A DNA stretch of 64,000 nt from Odiellus spinosus. Taxonomy: Eukaryota > Arthropoda > Arachnida > Opiliones > Phalangiidae. Numbering within the stretch: position 1 is the first letter of the stretch; every line of letters begins with the position of its first letter. Below, piece by piece: positions 32,559 through 43,495 of the stretch. Where the stretch lies: contig OY987240.1 of NCBI GenBank assembly GCA_963920705.1, forward strand, positions 5,606,766 through 5,670,765. The letters are read 5' to 3'. Under the pieces are notes generated by a model. The model was not told the origin of the DNA, did no database searches, and worked only from the letters and a program-made list of their open reading frames with translations. The position numbers and the translations under genes were made by a program.

Positions 32559-32724
32559 TTCTGTCCTTTTTTTCACCAAAAATATACACCTTTTCCACAT
32601 TTGACTATTTTGCTTTATAGGTTTATTGAACCTTAATTCTTACTAATTCTGAATAAAAATTAAAGCGTTTAATTGAGGCTTCAATCTATTCGTAATTGAG
32701 ACCCTGGTACAAATCTCGAAAGGC

Positions 32725-33150
32725 AGAGATTAACTAACCTAACCTTACCTAAGTTGTAAAACAGGAATGGGCTAGTTCAATTGATTAACTAACCTAAACT
32801 AATCTTACCTAAAATACTACAAGAGGAACGCGTTAGCCCGAGTTATAGGGATTACCTAGTTGGAGGGATGGGCTATTTCCAGGGTTTAATTAACCTAATT
32901 TAACCTTAAAGATTACTTGATGGAATGGGTAACCCGATAGATAAACTAGTTGGAACGATGGGCTAATTCGAGGAATTACCTAGCCTTACCTAAAATATTA
33001 CAAATAGCCCGAGCTAAGGATTAACTAGTTGGAGGGATTGGCTAATTAGAGGGATTAACTAACCTAACCTCACCTTAAAGATTACCAGATGGACGGGGGA
33101 GGTAGAGGGATTAACTAACCTAGCCTTACCAAAAATATTACAAGAGGGAC
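32725..33150. repeat. Degenerate minisatellite containing AACCTAACCT
   Basis: About five diverged units combine GATTAACTAACCTAACCTTA, CCTAAAATATTACAAGAGG and AACTAGTTGGAGGGATGGGC-like phrases. The AACCT core is the complement of TTAGG. A single unit-like piece occurs again at 50779-50820. Confidence 0.8.
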
Positions 33151-33229
33151 GGGCTAGACCGAGCTAGAGATTAAATATATAATATTGAATCGCATCGACA
33201 AAAATGAGCATGGAAAGTGAAACAATTCT

Positions 33230-33900
33230 TTAAAGCAAGAGAACATAATTCAGGAGACCAGAAGTATGTGGCCGTTTATTTAACTAGCCCACATCAATTT
33301 CCGTTTCGTATATCCTATTTAACATTCTAAATCTTTATTTTTTATTATACTTAAGTTAGACGTGCTTTAGATACAGACTTCATTGGCCGACTACTTAATA
33401 GCAACGTTATTACGTAGTAGTAATGACGAAGCTATTGGATCTAAAGCACATCCTAGTCGCAAAACTCAAGTATTTTAAAAAATAGAGTAGAGATTGAGAA
33501 CGTAAACTATAAATTTCATGTGTAATCGTAATCGAGCACTTGGCAGGATATGAAGTACAACTCTAGTGATATTTAATCCCTAGAACTCTCATTGTGAAAT
33601 GTTTTTACAGTGACTTAATATATTAAATTGGCCACATTTCTAGGTAATGCGATTTACATTCAATCGCCTCGCTTTATTCGAGTACTCTTACCCAAAATAT
33701 CGTGAGAAATAGGTCTCTTATCACCGAAATATAGGTGAGAAACGATTGCCTAAACAATCAAAGACGTCACCCTTGCACAAACGAGAGGGTTCGCCACAAT
33801 TTTAAACGCTAACGTAAACCACCCATTGGTACGGTGCATCTGTTAGTACTGAATCTTCAAATCTCGTTTATATAGGCCGAGAAGAGATGTATTATTAAAG
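33230..33900 (+). repeat. Dispersed repeat, copy 1
   Basis: Shares, in the same orientation, GACCAGAAGTATGTGGC-, AGCACATCCTAGTCGC- and ATCGAGCACTTGG-like blocks with about 56280-56800. The copies are strongly diverged. No protein seen. Confidence 0.6.
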
Positions 33901-34089
33901 TTAAAAAATCAAATGATAAGAAAATCATGCCAACTTTTTAATTACGGTGAATTAGGGTGAATATAATGGGATACTCATGAAAGGACATAATAGTCAAAAT
34001 TAGACGGCTGAAGAGGGCTACCCCAATAAATGCAATTTTCCGTTAACGATAAAAAAAGCCATTAAAAAAAGCTTATCAACTGTTTAATA

Positions 34090-34480
34090 AAATCAATTTT
34101 TGTTTATCAATTTAAAGCCAATTAATAAAGACCCTTTTCGTCACCCATACAGGCATCTGTCTCTCTATTAACTCGAATTCTATGGATATTCATTATCATT
34201 CTACTGTTTAAGAAATAAAATTTTGTTTACCATTTTGAAGCAATTAATAAAGCTCGGCTAAACTTATGATTTCACCCTTTTGTAACCCATTCAGGCACCT
34301 TTCTTTCTATTAACACGAATTCGATGGATATTCCTTATCATTCTACTGTTTAAGAAATAAAATTTTTGTTCATCTTTTAGAAGCATTTAGTAAAGCTCGG
34401 CTAAGCTTAAGATCTCACCCTTTTGTAACCCATTCAGGCACCTTACTTTCTATTACTTCGTATACTTAATCAACATTTCA
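34090..34480. repeat. 142-bp tandem repeat, ~2.6 copies
   Basis: CTACTGTTTAAGAAATAAAA occurs at 34201 and 34343. CACCCTTTTGTAACCCATTC and TAAAGCTCGGCTAA also recur. Non-coding. Confidence 0.85.
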
Positions 34481-35180
34481 TTATTGAAATCTGTGTTTAA
34501 CTAGAGATACTCTTGTACCCGAACGAAGTCTTATCAAATTTTTTCAAAAGTACCTTTGTCTGTATTAATTCGAATTCAGTGGACGGTGGGAAGAGGGAAA
34601 CGACGACGACGATTTCAGTTATCAAGCGCCGCGGGTCCATTGGAAAAGACATTACGGTTTCTGATGATATTCTAGTTTAGATAAAGGGATAAACACGAAC
34701 GTGTTTATAGTAATAAATCTTGTCTCATTTTAACCTTGACTCATTTTCTAATTTTTAGTGTCCAATCGGGGATTCAAACTGGCAAAGAACTCTCCCTCCA
34801 CATCTTTGAGGGTTGTTGACAATGGTCAACAAGGAGTGATACAGCTGCTCATGGAGTCGCTACTCTAAGTAAGGGGAACGGTCCAGAGGCCGTAGGAGAG
34901 CATAGCTAATTGTACGACATCTAATTAAAACGATAGAAAGAGAACCGCAATGAGAAACCGCTTTTAAGAGAAAGCGCTGATAAGAGAAACCGTGTTTAGG
35001 AGAGAGCGCTGATAAGAAAACCGTTTTAACGAGAAAACGTTGTTTGACAATTTCTGATTTTTTGTTCTTCGCTGTAATGAAATTGTTATTTTGACTATCG
35101 CTGTTATGAGAGAGTTTATTTTGACAATCGCTGTTTTGCCAGACACTGAACTGGGAAAAGCTGTTTTGCAAACCGCTGAC
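34481..35180. other. No gene; short GAGAAACCG repeats
   Basis: 34940-35050 contains loosely repeated GAGAAACCG and GCGCTGATAAGA units. The two minus-strand frames here are by-products. 34580-34650 has a GACGACGACG patch. Confidence 0.4.
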
Positions 35181-35585
35181 CTACCTACAAACCGGTCAGA
35201 AAGCATTTAGATGCGAAGCTTTTGCCACGAAGATCTAACTTTTTACTACTTTTTAAGGCTTAACATGCGGATTGGGAGGAATGTAACCCAGGTAAATTTT
35301 CCATATTTTCTTTCGTGTTAGATGTCACGATATAAAGGAATCCTTTTTTAGCATCTTGCGATTTTTGATATGTTACAGATTGAAACAAGGGCTTTCAGAT
35401 GGTATGTACTTTGGTACATATTTCAGTTGGGGTGGTACCTTGGCACGGTTTCAAATACCTCCATGTATTTACTATTTTTCCATTGTTCCAAGTCAAATAG
35501 CACCACATCCCTTAGTTATACCATAAATATAATTCTTTTAACGTGTTCCCCGAGTCAAGAACTACCAGAAAGTGTTCCCTTTGTT
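35181..35585. other. No recognised feature
   Basis: A frame of 72 codons at 35370-35588 has no recognisable motif and I do not call it a gene. Confidence 0.35.
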
Positions 35586-35760
35586 TAAAGGGACTATCGG
35601 CGATTTTCAAATCCCCTTTAAAGTCGCCTTCTGTTCTAGTTTAGCAGACGACGTTGTACAAAATAAATTGTACAGTCAAAGCTAGGCTGCGTGCGTAAGG
35701 GAAGAACATTTTAAAGGGGCACATTTCTGAGCAGATATGGCCTTTAATCCTAACTTGGTA
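35586..35760 (+). repeat. Diverged fragment of element Y core
   Basis: TTTAAAGTCGCCTTCTGTTC, TTTAGCAGACGACG and TCAAAGCTAGGCTGCGTGCG align with 16808-16930. The rest of Y is absent. Confidence 0.75.
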
Positions 35761-36497
35761 TTAGAAATCTACAGATAATTTGGTATAGGCTACTTTTCGC
35801 GTTTCATTGAATTTAAAGGGCACTTTCATAATTTATAGAAATAAAACGAAACGTTCTACACAAATTATTACTGAACTTATCTAGGCCCTACCACACATTT
35901 GAACAGCAAACAAGTTGGGAAACCAAAATATTACCTCGTGTCAAGTCTAATGCTAAACAGGAAAATTAATAAAACCAAGTTGAGGATGTTAAAGTAAGAA
36001 CGGTTAAGCTTTGAGAAGTGGCACACTTCTTGCTATATGGCTACTTTTGGCGCTACATTATTTATACAAAATATATTTAAATTTAAATATGATATTATGG
36101 TAGAAGAAGAGTAATACTATTTAATTAACCATAAGTGATACGAAAAAATCGTGTTAAAATAACTAGTCAAGTTCTATCGACACTTATAAAAAAGAGTGTA
36201 CAGCGGGTGGCGTACGCCGCTACATGACTTCAGTTTAATTTTCAGTCTCTACTCTCTACATTCTCTCGAATATTCTGCAGAAACCCCATGCACCATGCCA
36301 TATCCTTCATTTTCGAGCCTCTAATTTTTAGCTAGACCCAACCCTAGTGGGGTCTAGGTACTGTATTCACTGCGGCGTTCGCGTTGTACAAGAAGACGAA
36401 ATACGTCATCGAATACAAAAATCTTTCGTCCTCTTACCTCTCGTAGTTCACGGAGAGGTTCTGTCTGTTACGTCCCCCCTCCCCCCACCTGTCCGTG
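35761..36497. other. Unrecognised; contains an element-end motif
   Basis: 35911-35935 carries AAGTTGGGAAACCAAAATA. The same string borders the tRNA-like arrays (50735-50760; complement at 28812-28835). 36330-36500 is GC-richer but I see no supported gene. Confidence 0.4.
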
Positions 36498-36505
36498 CGC
36501 AGGGT

Positions 36506-36890
36506 CAGTGGCGGCGGAACGGGTGGGGACAGGGGGACATTGTCCCCCCTCAATTAAACCAGGTGGGGACAATCAATATACGTGTCCCTCCCCAAATTGT
36601 TCAGTCAATACTCTGATTAATCTCAGAATATAATTGAATTCAATGAATTATAAGAAAAATCAGTCTAATCTCAACCTGTTTGGAGTTATCTTACAATACC
36701 TTACCAGGCTGAATTTTAGCAAGAAAAAAAAGGCACATAATTCTTCAATTCATAAACTAGGTGACGTTTTTAATTTCTAACAATACTCTTCACTCAGCGT
36801 GGTATCAGGTATATTGGTCTTGAGCAACTTGTTTCCAAGTTCTTTAACGAAAAATGTCCCCCCCAAAATAAGAACCGTCCGCCGCTACTG
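36506..36890. mobile_element. hAT-type MITE
   Basis: 385 bp with ends CAGTGGCGGCGGA and TCCGCCGCTACTG. It is flanked by identical 8-bp duplications CGCAGGGT (36498-36505 and 36891-36898). Subterminal inverted G/C blocks are present. No coding capacity. Confidence 0.92.
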
Positions 36891-36939
36891 CGCAGGGTGG
36901 GGGTAGTGTTCCATCCTTGTCGTGGTGAGGGGGCCCGAG

Positions 36940-37162
36940 TTCTAGGATCCGTCCTAGTTCCGCGCGAATTTGTTGCGTGCATTTCTGACCATGTTGTTAC
37001 ATCGGTTCCGGAAAAGTTTAAACTGTGTTTTATTGTCAGAGGTTGGATTATTTTTTGCTAATTTTTTATAGTAATTTTTAATCTTAATACTATCTTTGAC
37101 TTCTTGAGTGAACCATTGGTTAGAGTTAAAAATTTTATTTTTGTTTTTTAGCGTTATTTTTG
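36940..37162 (-). pseudogene. LINE ORF2 remnant, 3' part of the split copy
   Basis: Reading leftward from the hAT insertion, the minus strand continues the LINE frame. An NSNQWFTQEVKDSIKIKN-like segment is followed by NRCNNMVRNARNKF, the linker between endonuclease and RT in CR1/jockey-group elements. It stops near 36945, so the RT itself is missing. Confidence 0.75.
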
Positions 37163-37827
37163 GACAGTGGCAGCGTTGCCAGACGTACCATAATTATGGT
37201 ACTTTTCAATAATTTGAGCTCCAAATTTGGAACGTACTATAATTTTGATGATGTACCATATGGTACGCTAATTTGCTATAATTTGATTAGGCGTGTACCA
37301 TAAATTCAATAATTTTTCATATAGTACTATTTTTTCCATAATTTCGAAGAAGTACCATATTTTCAATATTTTTCGAATAAGAACTATAAATACAATAAAT
37401 TTTCTTATGCTCAGCCCTTTGCGGGCTACTAGTACCGTGTGAGGATGATGGGGAAACTTTGGCGAGGGCCCGAGGGGGTGGGGGCGCCATCTCCAGTGTT
37501 AGTATGTTACACGCTGGCACCATAGACTACCAGTGGGCCGTGGCAATGTAACTGGCGGCCGGTCGCGGACCCGCGGGGCGAGAGCTGAGCGACGGAGGAG
37601 GCAATAATTGGCGGCAATTTAGCGCTAGATCTTCGGTTCTTCGCGGGCAATCGGGCTCTGCCGCTCTGTCTTTAGGGCTTTATGCTTAATTTTAGTGATT
37701 TCTAGCATGTCAAATTGTCAAATTAGTTACTGGCAATTCGAAATTTAAGTATTAAAATAATAACTTAAGATGTTTGTAATGTTTAAACTTTGAAAGAACG
37801 ACAAGTTGAACATTGACGAATGACGGA

Positions 37828-39848
37828 ATGGCAGCTACTAACAAAGGTAAGCCTTAGCTTTTAGTATAATAATAGTCTTGGTATGAAGTGACGTATTTTT
37901 TTTTTAAATTTAGACCCAGACTATTAATTTTTATAAATATTAGGTTTAGTTTGTTTTTAATTTAAAACGCTCTCATATAAAACAATAGACTCAGTGATGA
38001 TATCAGAATCTGAAGAATCTGGATCCGATTCTGATGGAGGGTATATAACACCTACAAAGGAAGGGCCGCCAAAGCAGAAGAAAGCTAACTTGCTCAAGAA
38101 AAAAAGAATCCAAAAGTACCGCAAAGAATGGACCAACAGACCTGAGTTTTCGCCTTACTTGAAGCCTGATGTTGGCAGTAACAAAGCTAAATGCGTTTTA
38201 TGTAATGTGTCTTTCTTGCCCCAAATACACGTAATCAAAAACCATATGGCTGGGAAAAAACATTTGGAAAAAGCTAAAGATGCAAGACCTATGGCCCAAA
38301 GTGTGGCAACCATGATGAAACAGCCAAAAGAGTCAAACATAAAAGCAGTTAAGCGAGCTGAAATGAAAATATGTAGCTTTTTGGTTGAACATAACATATC
38401 GTTTTTATCGTGTGACCACCTTTCTGAAGTTATAAAATCAAGTTTCCCAGATTCCAAAATAGCTCAACAAATACGACTAAAGAGAACTAAAGCGACATCT
38501 TTAACAACTAACGTTATAGGAGCATCTCATAAAACCAATTTAGTCAACATTTTGAAGCAAACAAAATTTAGCGTAATGATCGATGAGAGTACCGACATAT
38601 CAGCGACCAAAACTACTGCCATTGTTGTGAGGTTTTATGATAAACAGAAATGTAGCGTTTCAAGCCAATTTTGGCAATTAATTCAAATTTTTAATGAAAA
38701 AGAACCTGGGAAAGCTACTGCAGAAGTAATTTTTAACTCGGTTGTCAAGACCTTCAGTGATGAAAACATCAGTTTAGAAAACATCATTGGATTTGGGTCA
38801 GATGGATGTAGTACAATGATGGGTTCCCAAAACTCTGTTTCTAGTCGATTTAGAACATGTTGTCCAGGAATTTTCATCAATGGGTATTACCAAAATTTAC
38901 CGGACTTAACGAGTACTTTCAATCATCAAAAGTTGTATTAACTACTCTTCACGAAAAGGTTTTGTCAACTTACAAAGAACTACTAATGCCATTTATTAAC
39001 CGCAACTCTGTCCAATCAATTGACCTAAACATTCTTGATATAAAGAATTCTTGCAACTATCTGCCTCTTAACCAGTTGTATTTAGGAGTAAATGTTATCA
39101 ATGAGCTCAACAAGTTCCGAAGTCGACCTGACTTTAAGTCAATTGAAACTGACTTTTTATCTAGGTAAAATTTTAATTTATAAATATGTTACTTATCCTT
39201 GAATATTAAAACGTGGGTTTAATTAATGTTCACTTTTACTGTAGGTGTCGTGAATTTTTGAAAGAGGGATGTCAACAAATTAAAATTCGATACAATTTTA
39301 ACGACCCTATTCTTTCACAAGCCTCTATGATTTCCCCAGAAACAGTTCTAAGTGGATTGAATCCATCTATTGTCCCTTTGGCGCAACATCTTCCTCGAAT
39401 TGTGAAACAAGATGATATGCAAAAACTAGATGATCAATACCGACTTATTTCAATTTATCCTTTTGATGATAAAATCAAAAACGAAAAACAAGTCGATAAA
39501 TTTTGGAGCACTGTTTCGTTGCTAGAAGATGAGACTGGTTGTAAGCCGTTTGGAATAGTTTCTGATTTTACACTCGGAGTTTTGTCATTACCACATTCAA
39601 ATGCTGATTGTGAAAGAGTGTTTAGCAAAATCAACGTGACAAAGACTAAACCTAGAAACAAGTTAACAACATCAACAATAGATGGAACTTTATTAAGTAG
39701 CCAGTGTGTACAAGAAATGGGGGGATGTTGCAAATTTGAACCCACAGAAGAAATGTATAAACGCTTTAATTGCGAAATGTACATAGCACTTAATGAACCA
39801 TCTACCCAAACCTCTAGTCAAAGCAAGGATTTTGAAGTTATAACTTGA
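37828..39848 (+). pseudogene. hAT transposase (BED finger, internally deleted)
   Basis: A 19-nt first exon (37828-37846, ATGGCAGCTACTAAC) splices in frame to 37989. The acidic/Ser N-terminus and a BED-type finger follow (CVLC ... HVIKNHMAGKKH, about 38190-38260). Then come FSVMIDESTDI (first catalytic Asp, near 38570) and GFGSDGCSTMMG (second Asp, near 38800). At about 38880-38890 the frame changes and roughly 100 or more residues of the usual insertion domain are missing. The sequence resumes with FTGLNEYFQSSKVV. A 75- to 80-bp GT-AG intron lies at 39165-39244. The C-terminal dimerisation segment LPHSNADCERVFSKI, with the catalytic-type Glu, is intact. A deleted transposase, unlikely to be active. 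Confidence 0.85.
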
Positions 39849-40072
39849 TATTAAAATACCGATCCTTTTATTCAAATAAGGACTGTTAGTTTATGGAATG
39901 ATACTTGCACGTTGCTAAATTCATAAGAAACTAAGAATAAATATTTCAAAGATTTTTTTAAAGTAGCTTTGCTATTTAAAGCGAGAATGCAACATCATAA
40001 CGAATTTTTTTTATCGATTCCTTATCATTTAAATAGACATACTCCACCAGAAAAAAATTTTTAAAAACAAAT

Positions 40073-40294
40073 ATTAAACTAGAAATAAATTTTAAACTTA
40101 CCCGGAAAATAGGCTTAGCTGGATTCATGGAGATCCTTAATTTCTTCACATTGACGGGTCAGCGACCGATGTACTTCAATAACATTTGATTGGTCGCTGA
40201 CCCTTCATGGCATCAGTGCTAAGAAATTCTGGATCTCCATGAATCCAGCTAAGCCTATTTTCCGTGAAAGTTTTAAATTTATGTCTAGTTTAAT
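40073..40294. mobile_element. Palindromic MITE inside the hAT element
   Basis: ATTAAACTAGAAATAAATTT ... CTTAGCTGGATTCATGGAGA is mirrored by its complement ending at 40294. The inner stem GGGTCAGCGACC / GGTCGCTGACCC flanks a loop of about 30 bp. No coding capacity. Confidence 0.88.
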
Positions 40295-40804
40295 ACTTGT
40301 TTAATTTTTTTACTGATGCATTAGACATAATTAAGGAAAATTAATCTATAATAAAATCACTTTTTATTAGGTTGCATTCTCCCTTTAATATAAACCAAAA
40401 AATAATAGATATTTATCCTAGTTCTTTAAGTGTTAAGATGTGATAAAGATGTGATAAAATTGTACAAATTGCATTAGCCTCTTTGGACATTATTGCTATT
40501 AATAGTAACAATAACTATCTTTTACAATTTATTGAAGTGATAAAAATGTACCTGATTTTATATGGAAAAAGCTCCTATTCATTGAAATTTGTAAAATATA
40601 TGTGCAATAAAAATTATTATTATAAATCCTTAATCCAGCCTGGCATAACCAAAATGTCTTTATAACTTGTTTTAAGATTAAAACTACCGCCAGATTTTAA
40701 CTCCGCCCAAAAAAGGAGGTACCATAATTTTTCCAAAAATTCAATAATTTTGGAGAGAGAATACCATAAGTTGGTTTTTCAAATCTGACAACGCTGGACA
40801 GTGG

Positions 40805-41600
40805 ATGTTAAGGTTATGTACAATTTTTTCCATGAACCATGCGTAGGCATAATCAACCTCGTTTATTTTGTATAAGTCACTCCAGTCAATGGTGCTTATA
40901 CTTAGTGTAAATTTATGAATGGCAGGTTTAGATAGGTTTCTAGTGTTAAAGATAGGTGTTTTTATTGTAGTAGGGCTTTCTATAGAGACTACTACTGGGA
41001 AGTGGTCTGTTGTATCCCAGTCTTTTATTACTTTTATCTTAACATTGGAATTGGTGTAGCAGTGGTCTAATAAAGTGGCTGTGGTTTCAGTGACCCGAGT
41101 GGGTGTATCTACTAATTGATTAAGTCCATAGCAAAAGGTTAGGTCTAGTAGTGTTGCTGTGTTTGTGACTTTGGTAAGGAGGTCAACATTGAAATCGCCA
41201 AGGATTATTTTGTTTGCATTTAAGTGTCCCATTCCCTGTATAATTGATTCGATTTCCCTGACAAATTACTGTACACTACCCCCTGGTCTGTATATTACAC
41301 ATATATATAAGTTATTAATTTTTATGCAGAAAGATTCAATGTCATCTTGAATTTTGGTTAGTTCATTAACTATCTCAAAATCTATATCTTCCCGTATATA
41401 AAATCCAACGCCTCCTCCATTTTTATCACTTCGCCCCTGTCCTACAAATTTGTAGTTATGGAGATAATCATAATAGTTATCTCTGTACCATGTTTCTGCT
41501 AGGGCGTAAATATCTATTCCTTCCGGATAATGTATTGTTGCGTTACAAAATAAATAAGGAAAATTAGCACTAGCACTTCTCACGCTAGAATTTATAATTT
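40805..41600 (-). pseudogene. LINE ORF2 endonuclease (CR1/jockey group), 5' part
   Basis: The minus-strand frame shows an apurinic-type endonuclease: DIYALAETW (catalytic Glu), GGGVGFYIRE, IILGDFNVDLL, TATLLDHCYTN and DTTDHFPVVV (Asp-His). One in-frame TAA at 41266-41268 interrupts it. The downstream frame is cut at 40804 by the hAT TSD and resumes at 37162. With no RT left, the copy is dead. Confidence 0.85.
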
Positions 41601-41611
41601 TAAAAATTTTG

Positions 41612-41641
41612 TATTAAAAAAAAAAAAAGAAAAAAAAAAAC
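41612..41641. repeat. Poly-A tract between LINE ORF1 and ORF2
   Basis: Two A runs (12 and 10 bases) read as poly-T on the LINE coding strand. Confidence 0.7.
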
Positions 41642-41680
41642 TCAGAAAAGATAGAAAGAACAGCTTTAATGAATTTTACG

Positions 41681-42113
41681 TTAAATTTTTATAATTTTTT
41701 TGTTTTCAAAGTCATATCTGTAGCTCCCATTTTTAATTGTAATTTGGTTTATGCTCGTATATTTAAATTTCTCGGGTAGAAGGGATTTTGCAAAATTTCT
41801 CAATTCGTAGCGCGCGGTTTCTTGAGTAGGTGTATAATCGTGTTCTAAGTAAATGTTTGATCCCTTAAGTTTTGATCCTGATTTTAAGATTTCCAATTTC
41901 TGGTCGTAGGCTTCACATTTGACAATTATATATCTACAAAAGTTCTTTTTAAAAGGACCTCATCTATATACATTACTAGGTTTTACTGATATTTTCAACT
42001 TAAGCTTATCCTTAAAGAGTTGTTCTATTTTTTGTGCAAGTGAGTTTCTAGATTCGTTTTCATTATCATTGAAACCTTTTATAATTACGTTATTCCTCCT
42101 AGCTGCAACATCC
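41681..42113 (-). pseudogene. LINE ORF1 remnant
   Basis: VIIKGFNDNENESRNSLAQK and a KLKGSNIYLEHDYTPTQ segment are typical of the RRM/C-terminal region of jockey/CR1-group ORF1 proteins. One in-frame stop lies near 41962. The 5' end is truncated where the tRNA-like array begins (42124). Confidence 0.65.
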
Positions 42114-42123
42114 GGTTGCTTAA

Positions 42124-42195
42124 ATATCTATGGTGAAGTGGTTATCACGTCCGCCTAACACGCGGATGGACCCAGATTCGAGCCGTGGTAGATAC
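42124..42195 (+). tRNA. tRNA-Val-like (AAC)
   Basis: Anticodon stem TCCGC/GCGGA, loop CTAACAC. The acceptor begins ATATCTA against TAGATAC, so one end pair is lost. The T stem is weak (CCAGA/CGTGG). Probably a derived copy. Confidence 0.55.
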
Positions 42196-42279
42196 AATGT
42201 TACACTTTTCATTGAGGTTTTGGTATTTTTTTGTCATTTTTTTGCTTTTTATAAAAGATATACAAAAGCTGTAGGATAA

Positions 42280-42305
42280 GTATATATGGTGTAGTGGTTA
42301 TCACG
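42280..42305 (+). pseudogene. tRNA-Val-like 5' part, interrupted by a LINE
   Basis: GTATATATGGTGTAGTGGTT then ATCACG (26 nt, acceptor 5' strand plus D arm). The matching 3' part, with anticodon TAC, is at 49198-49243 after a LINE of 6.9 kb. The two parts add up to the normal 72 nt. Confidence 0.9.
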
Positions 42306-42502
42306 GAGACGCGAGTTTGTTTTCGTGGAGTGCGGATGTTATCTTTCGCTCTCCGCGTTTTCCCTCGCTTCTCGCCATTATCTTATCACTTCTCGTGTTG
42401 ACTTAAACGTTTTTTCTTTATTCGTTGGTTCTACTAATAACTCTACCGTTTAATCACCCCCGGCTTTTTCTAACACGGTTTTCCCTTGGGAATTCCGTAA
42501 TA

Positions 42503-43495
42503 ATGGAGGCGCTTACGCGTACCGCGTTTGTCGTTCTTGAAGATTTCAACGCCGGTATTGTTGCTACAGCGGTACGCCAGGAATTCGGTAAGGATGCCAT
42601 TTCGTCTGTCGTTCAGGGTGCAGGTGGATTTTTCGTTACTTTTATTACGGAGGGCGATGTTGAAGAATGTATCAAAGCTGGTTTAGAAATCGGAGGTCAG
42701 TTGCGGATTGTCGAGAGTTGTTCTAAGAGGTCTTTTCTGCTTACCTTTTTCGGTGTCCCCGAGTTTGTCACTGACACTGCTATTATCTCGAAGTTGCAAT
42801 CCTTGGGTTGCAAAATCAAAGGCGACGTCGTTTGGCGGCGGTCGGACGGTTTATATTTCGGTGAGCGCTGCATTCGCGTTACTCTACCGGAAGGGGCTTC
42901 TTCCCTTCCGTACGGTCTCAAAGTCGCGGATTGTCTTGGTCTCGAAACCTTTTATCGCGTTCGCCATGAGTCACAAAATCGCGTTTGTAACGGTTGTCTT
43001 GCTACCGGTCACATTTACAAAAACTGCCCGAAGAACGTTTGCCGAAAATGTGAGATGACCGGCCATCTTGCCAGAGAATGTCCTACTGATGGGGCTTTAC
43101 CACCTCCACCCCCGCGGGTAACTGATTTTAACCTTCCCCATGACGCCTCTACTGAAAATACCCCATCTGTTGCCGCCGATGCGTCTTCGGCTATGGTTGT
43201 TGATGATCCCATTGATGACACCAGCGATGATGCATTAATGGATGACACCACCTTCGCTGCTCGACTACAAGCAGCCTCCGGCGGCGTCAAGCACCCTCTG
43301 TCTGCTAGTCGTCAAGACAGTCTCACAGTCCTGTCTAAACAAGCTCGCTATATGCAGAAACCTAAACCGAATTTGCATGTTGCCAAATGTTTCACGCCGT
43401 CTTTCTTACTCTCCGAGGGTAAGCAGATTTCTCCATCGTCGCCGCCGGTCAACTCCACTTCCGTTCCCAATGGTATTGAAACTGGTTTCGATTAA
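42503..43495 (+). CDS. LINE ORF1, CCHC zinc-knuckle RNA-binding protein
   Basis: 330 residues from ATG at 42503 (an in-frame TTG at 42425 is not a credible start). Residues 1 to about 150 form a region without a motif I can name. This probably mediates self-association or nucleic-acid binding. Two knuckles lie at residues 162-175 and 180-193 (C-x2-C-x4-H-x4-C), then a Pro run and an acidic linker (VDDPIDDTSDDALMDD). The protein would package the LINE RNA. The frame is intact and overlaps the ORF2 start by 26 nt, which suggests reinitiation-type translation of ORF2. Confidence 0.9.
   Translation: MEALTRTAFVVLEDFNAGIVATAVRQEFGKDAISSVVQGAGGFFVTFITEGDVEECIKAGLEIGGQLRIVESCSKRSFLLTFFGVPEFVTDTAIISKLQSLGCKIKGDVVWRRSDGLYFGERCIRVTLPEGASSLPYGLKVADCLGLETFYRVRHESQNRVCNGCLATGHIYKNCPKNVCRKCEMTGHLARECPTDGALPPPPPRVTDFNLPHDASTENTPSVAADASSAMVVDDPIDDTSDDALMDDTTFAARLQAASGGVKHPLSASRQDSLTVLSKQARYMQKPKPNLHVAKCFTPSFLLSEGKQISPSSPPVNSTSVPNGIETGFD

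Larger units (their letters stand above)
37171..40796 (+). mobile_element. hAT transposon inserted in a LINE
   Basis: The ends CAGCGTTGCCAGA and TCTGACAACGCTG are inverted repeats with one mismatch. Identical 8-bp duplications GACAGTGG sit at 37163-37170 and 40797-40804. The interior encodes a hAT transposase on the plus strand, with an internal deletion. A 222-bp palindromic MITE sits in the 3' part. Confidence 0.95.

Noticed and set aside
36347..36616. 89-codon plus frame with a CIHCGVRV start
   Set aside because: It runs into the hAT MITE (from 36506), and the Cys pair alone does not make a zinc finger.
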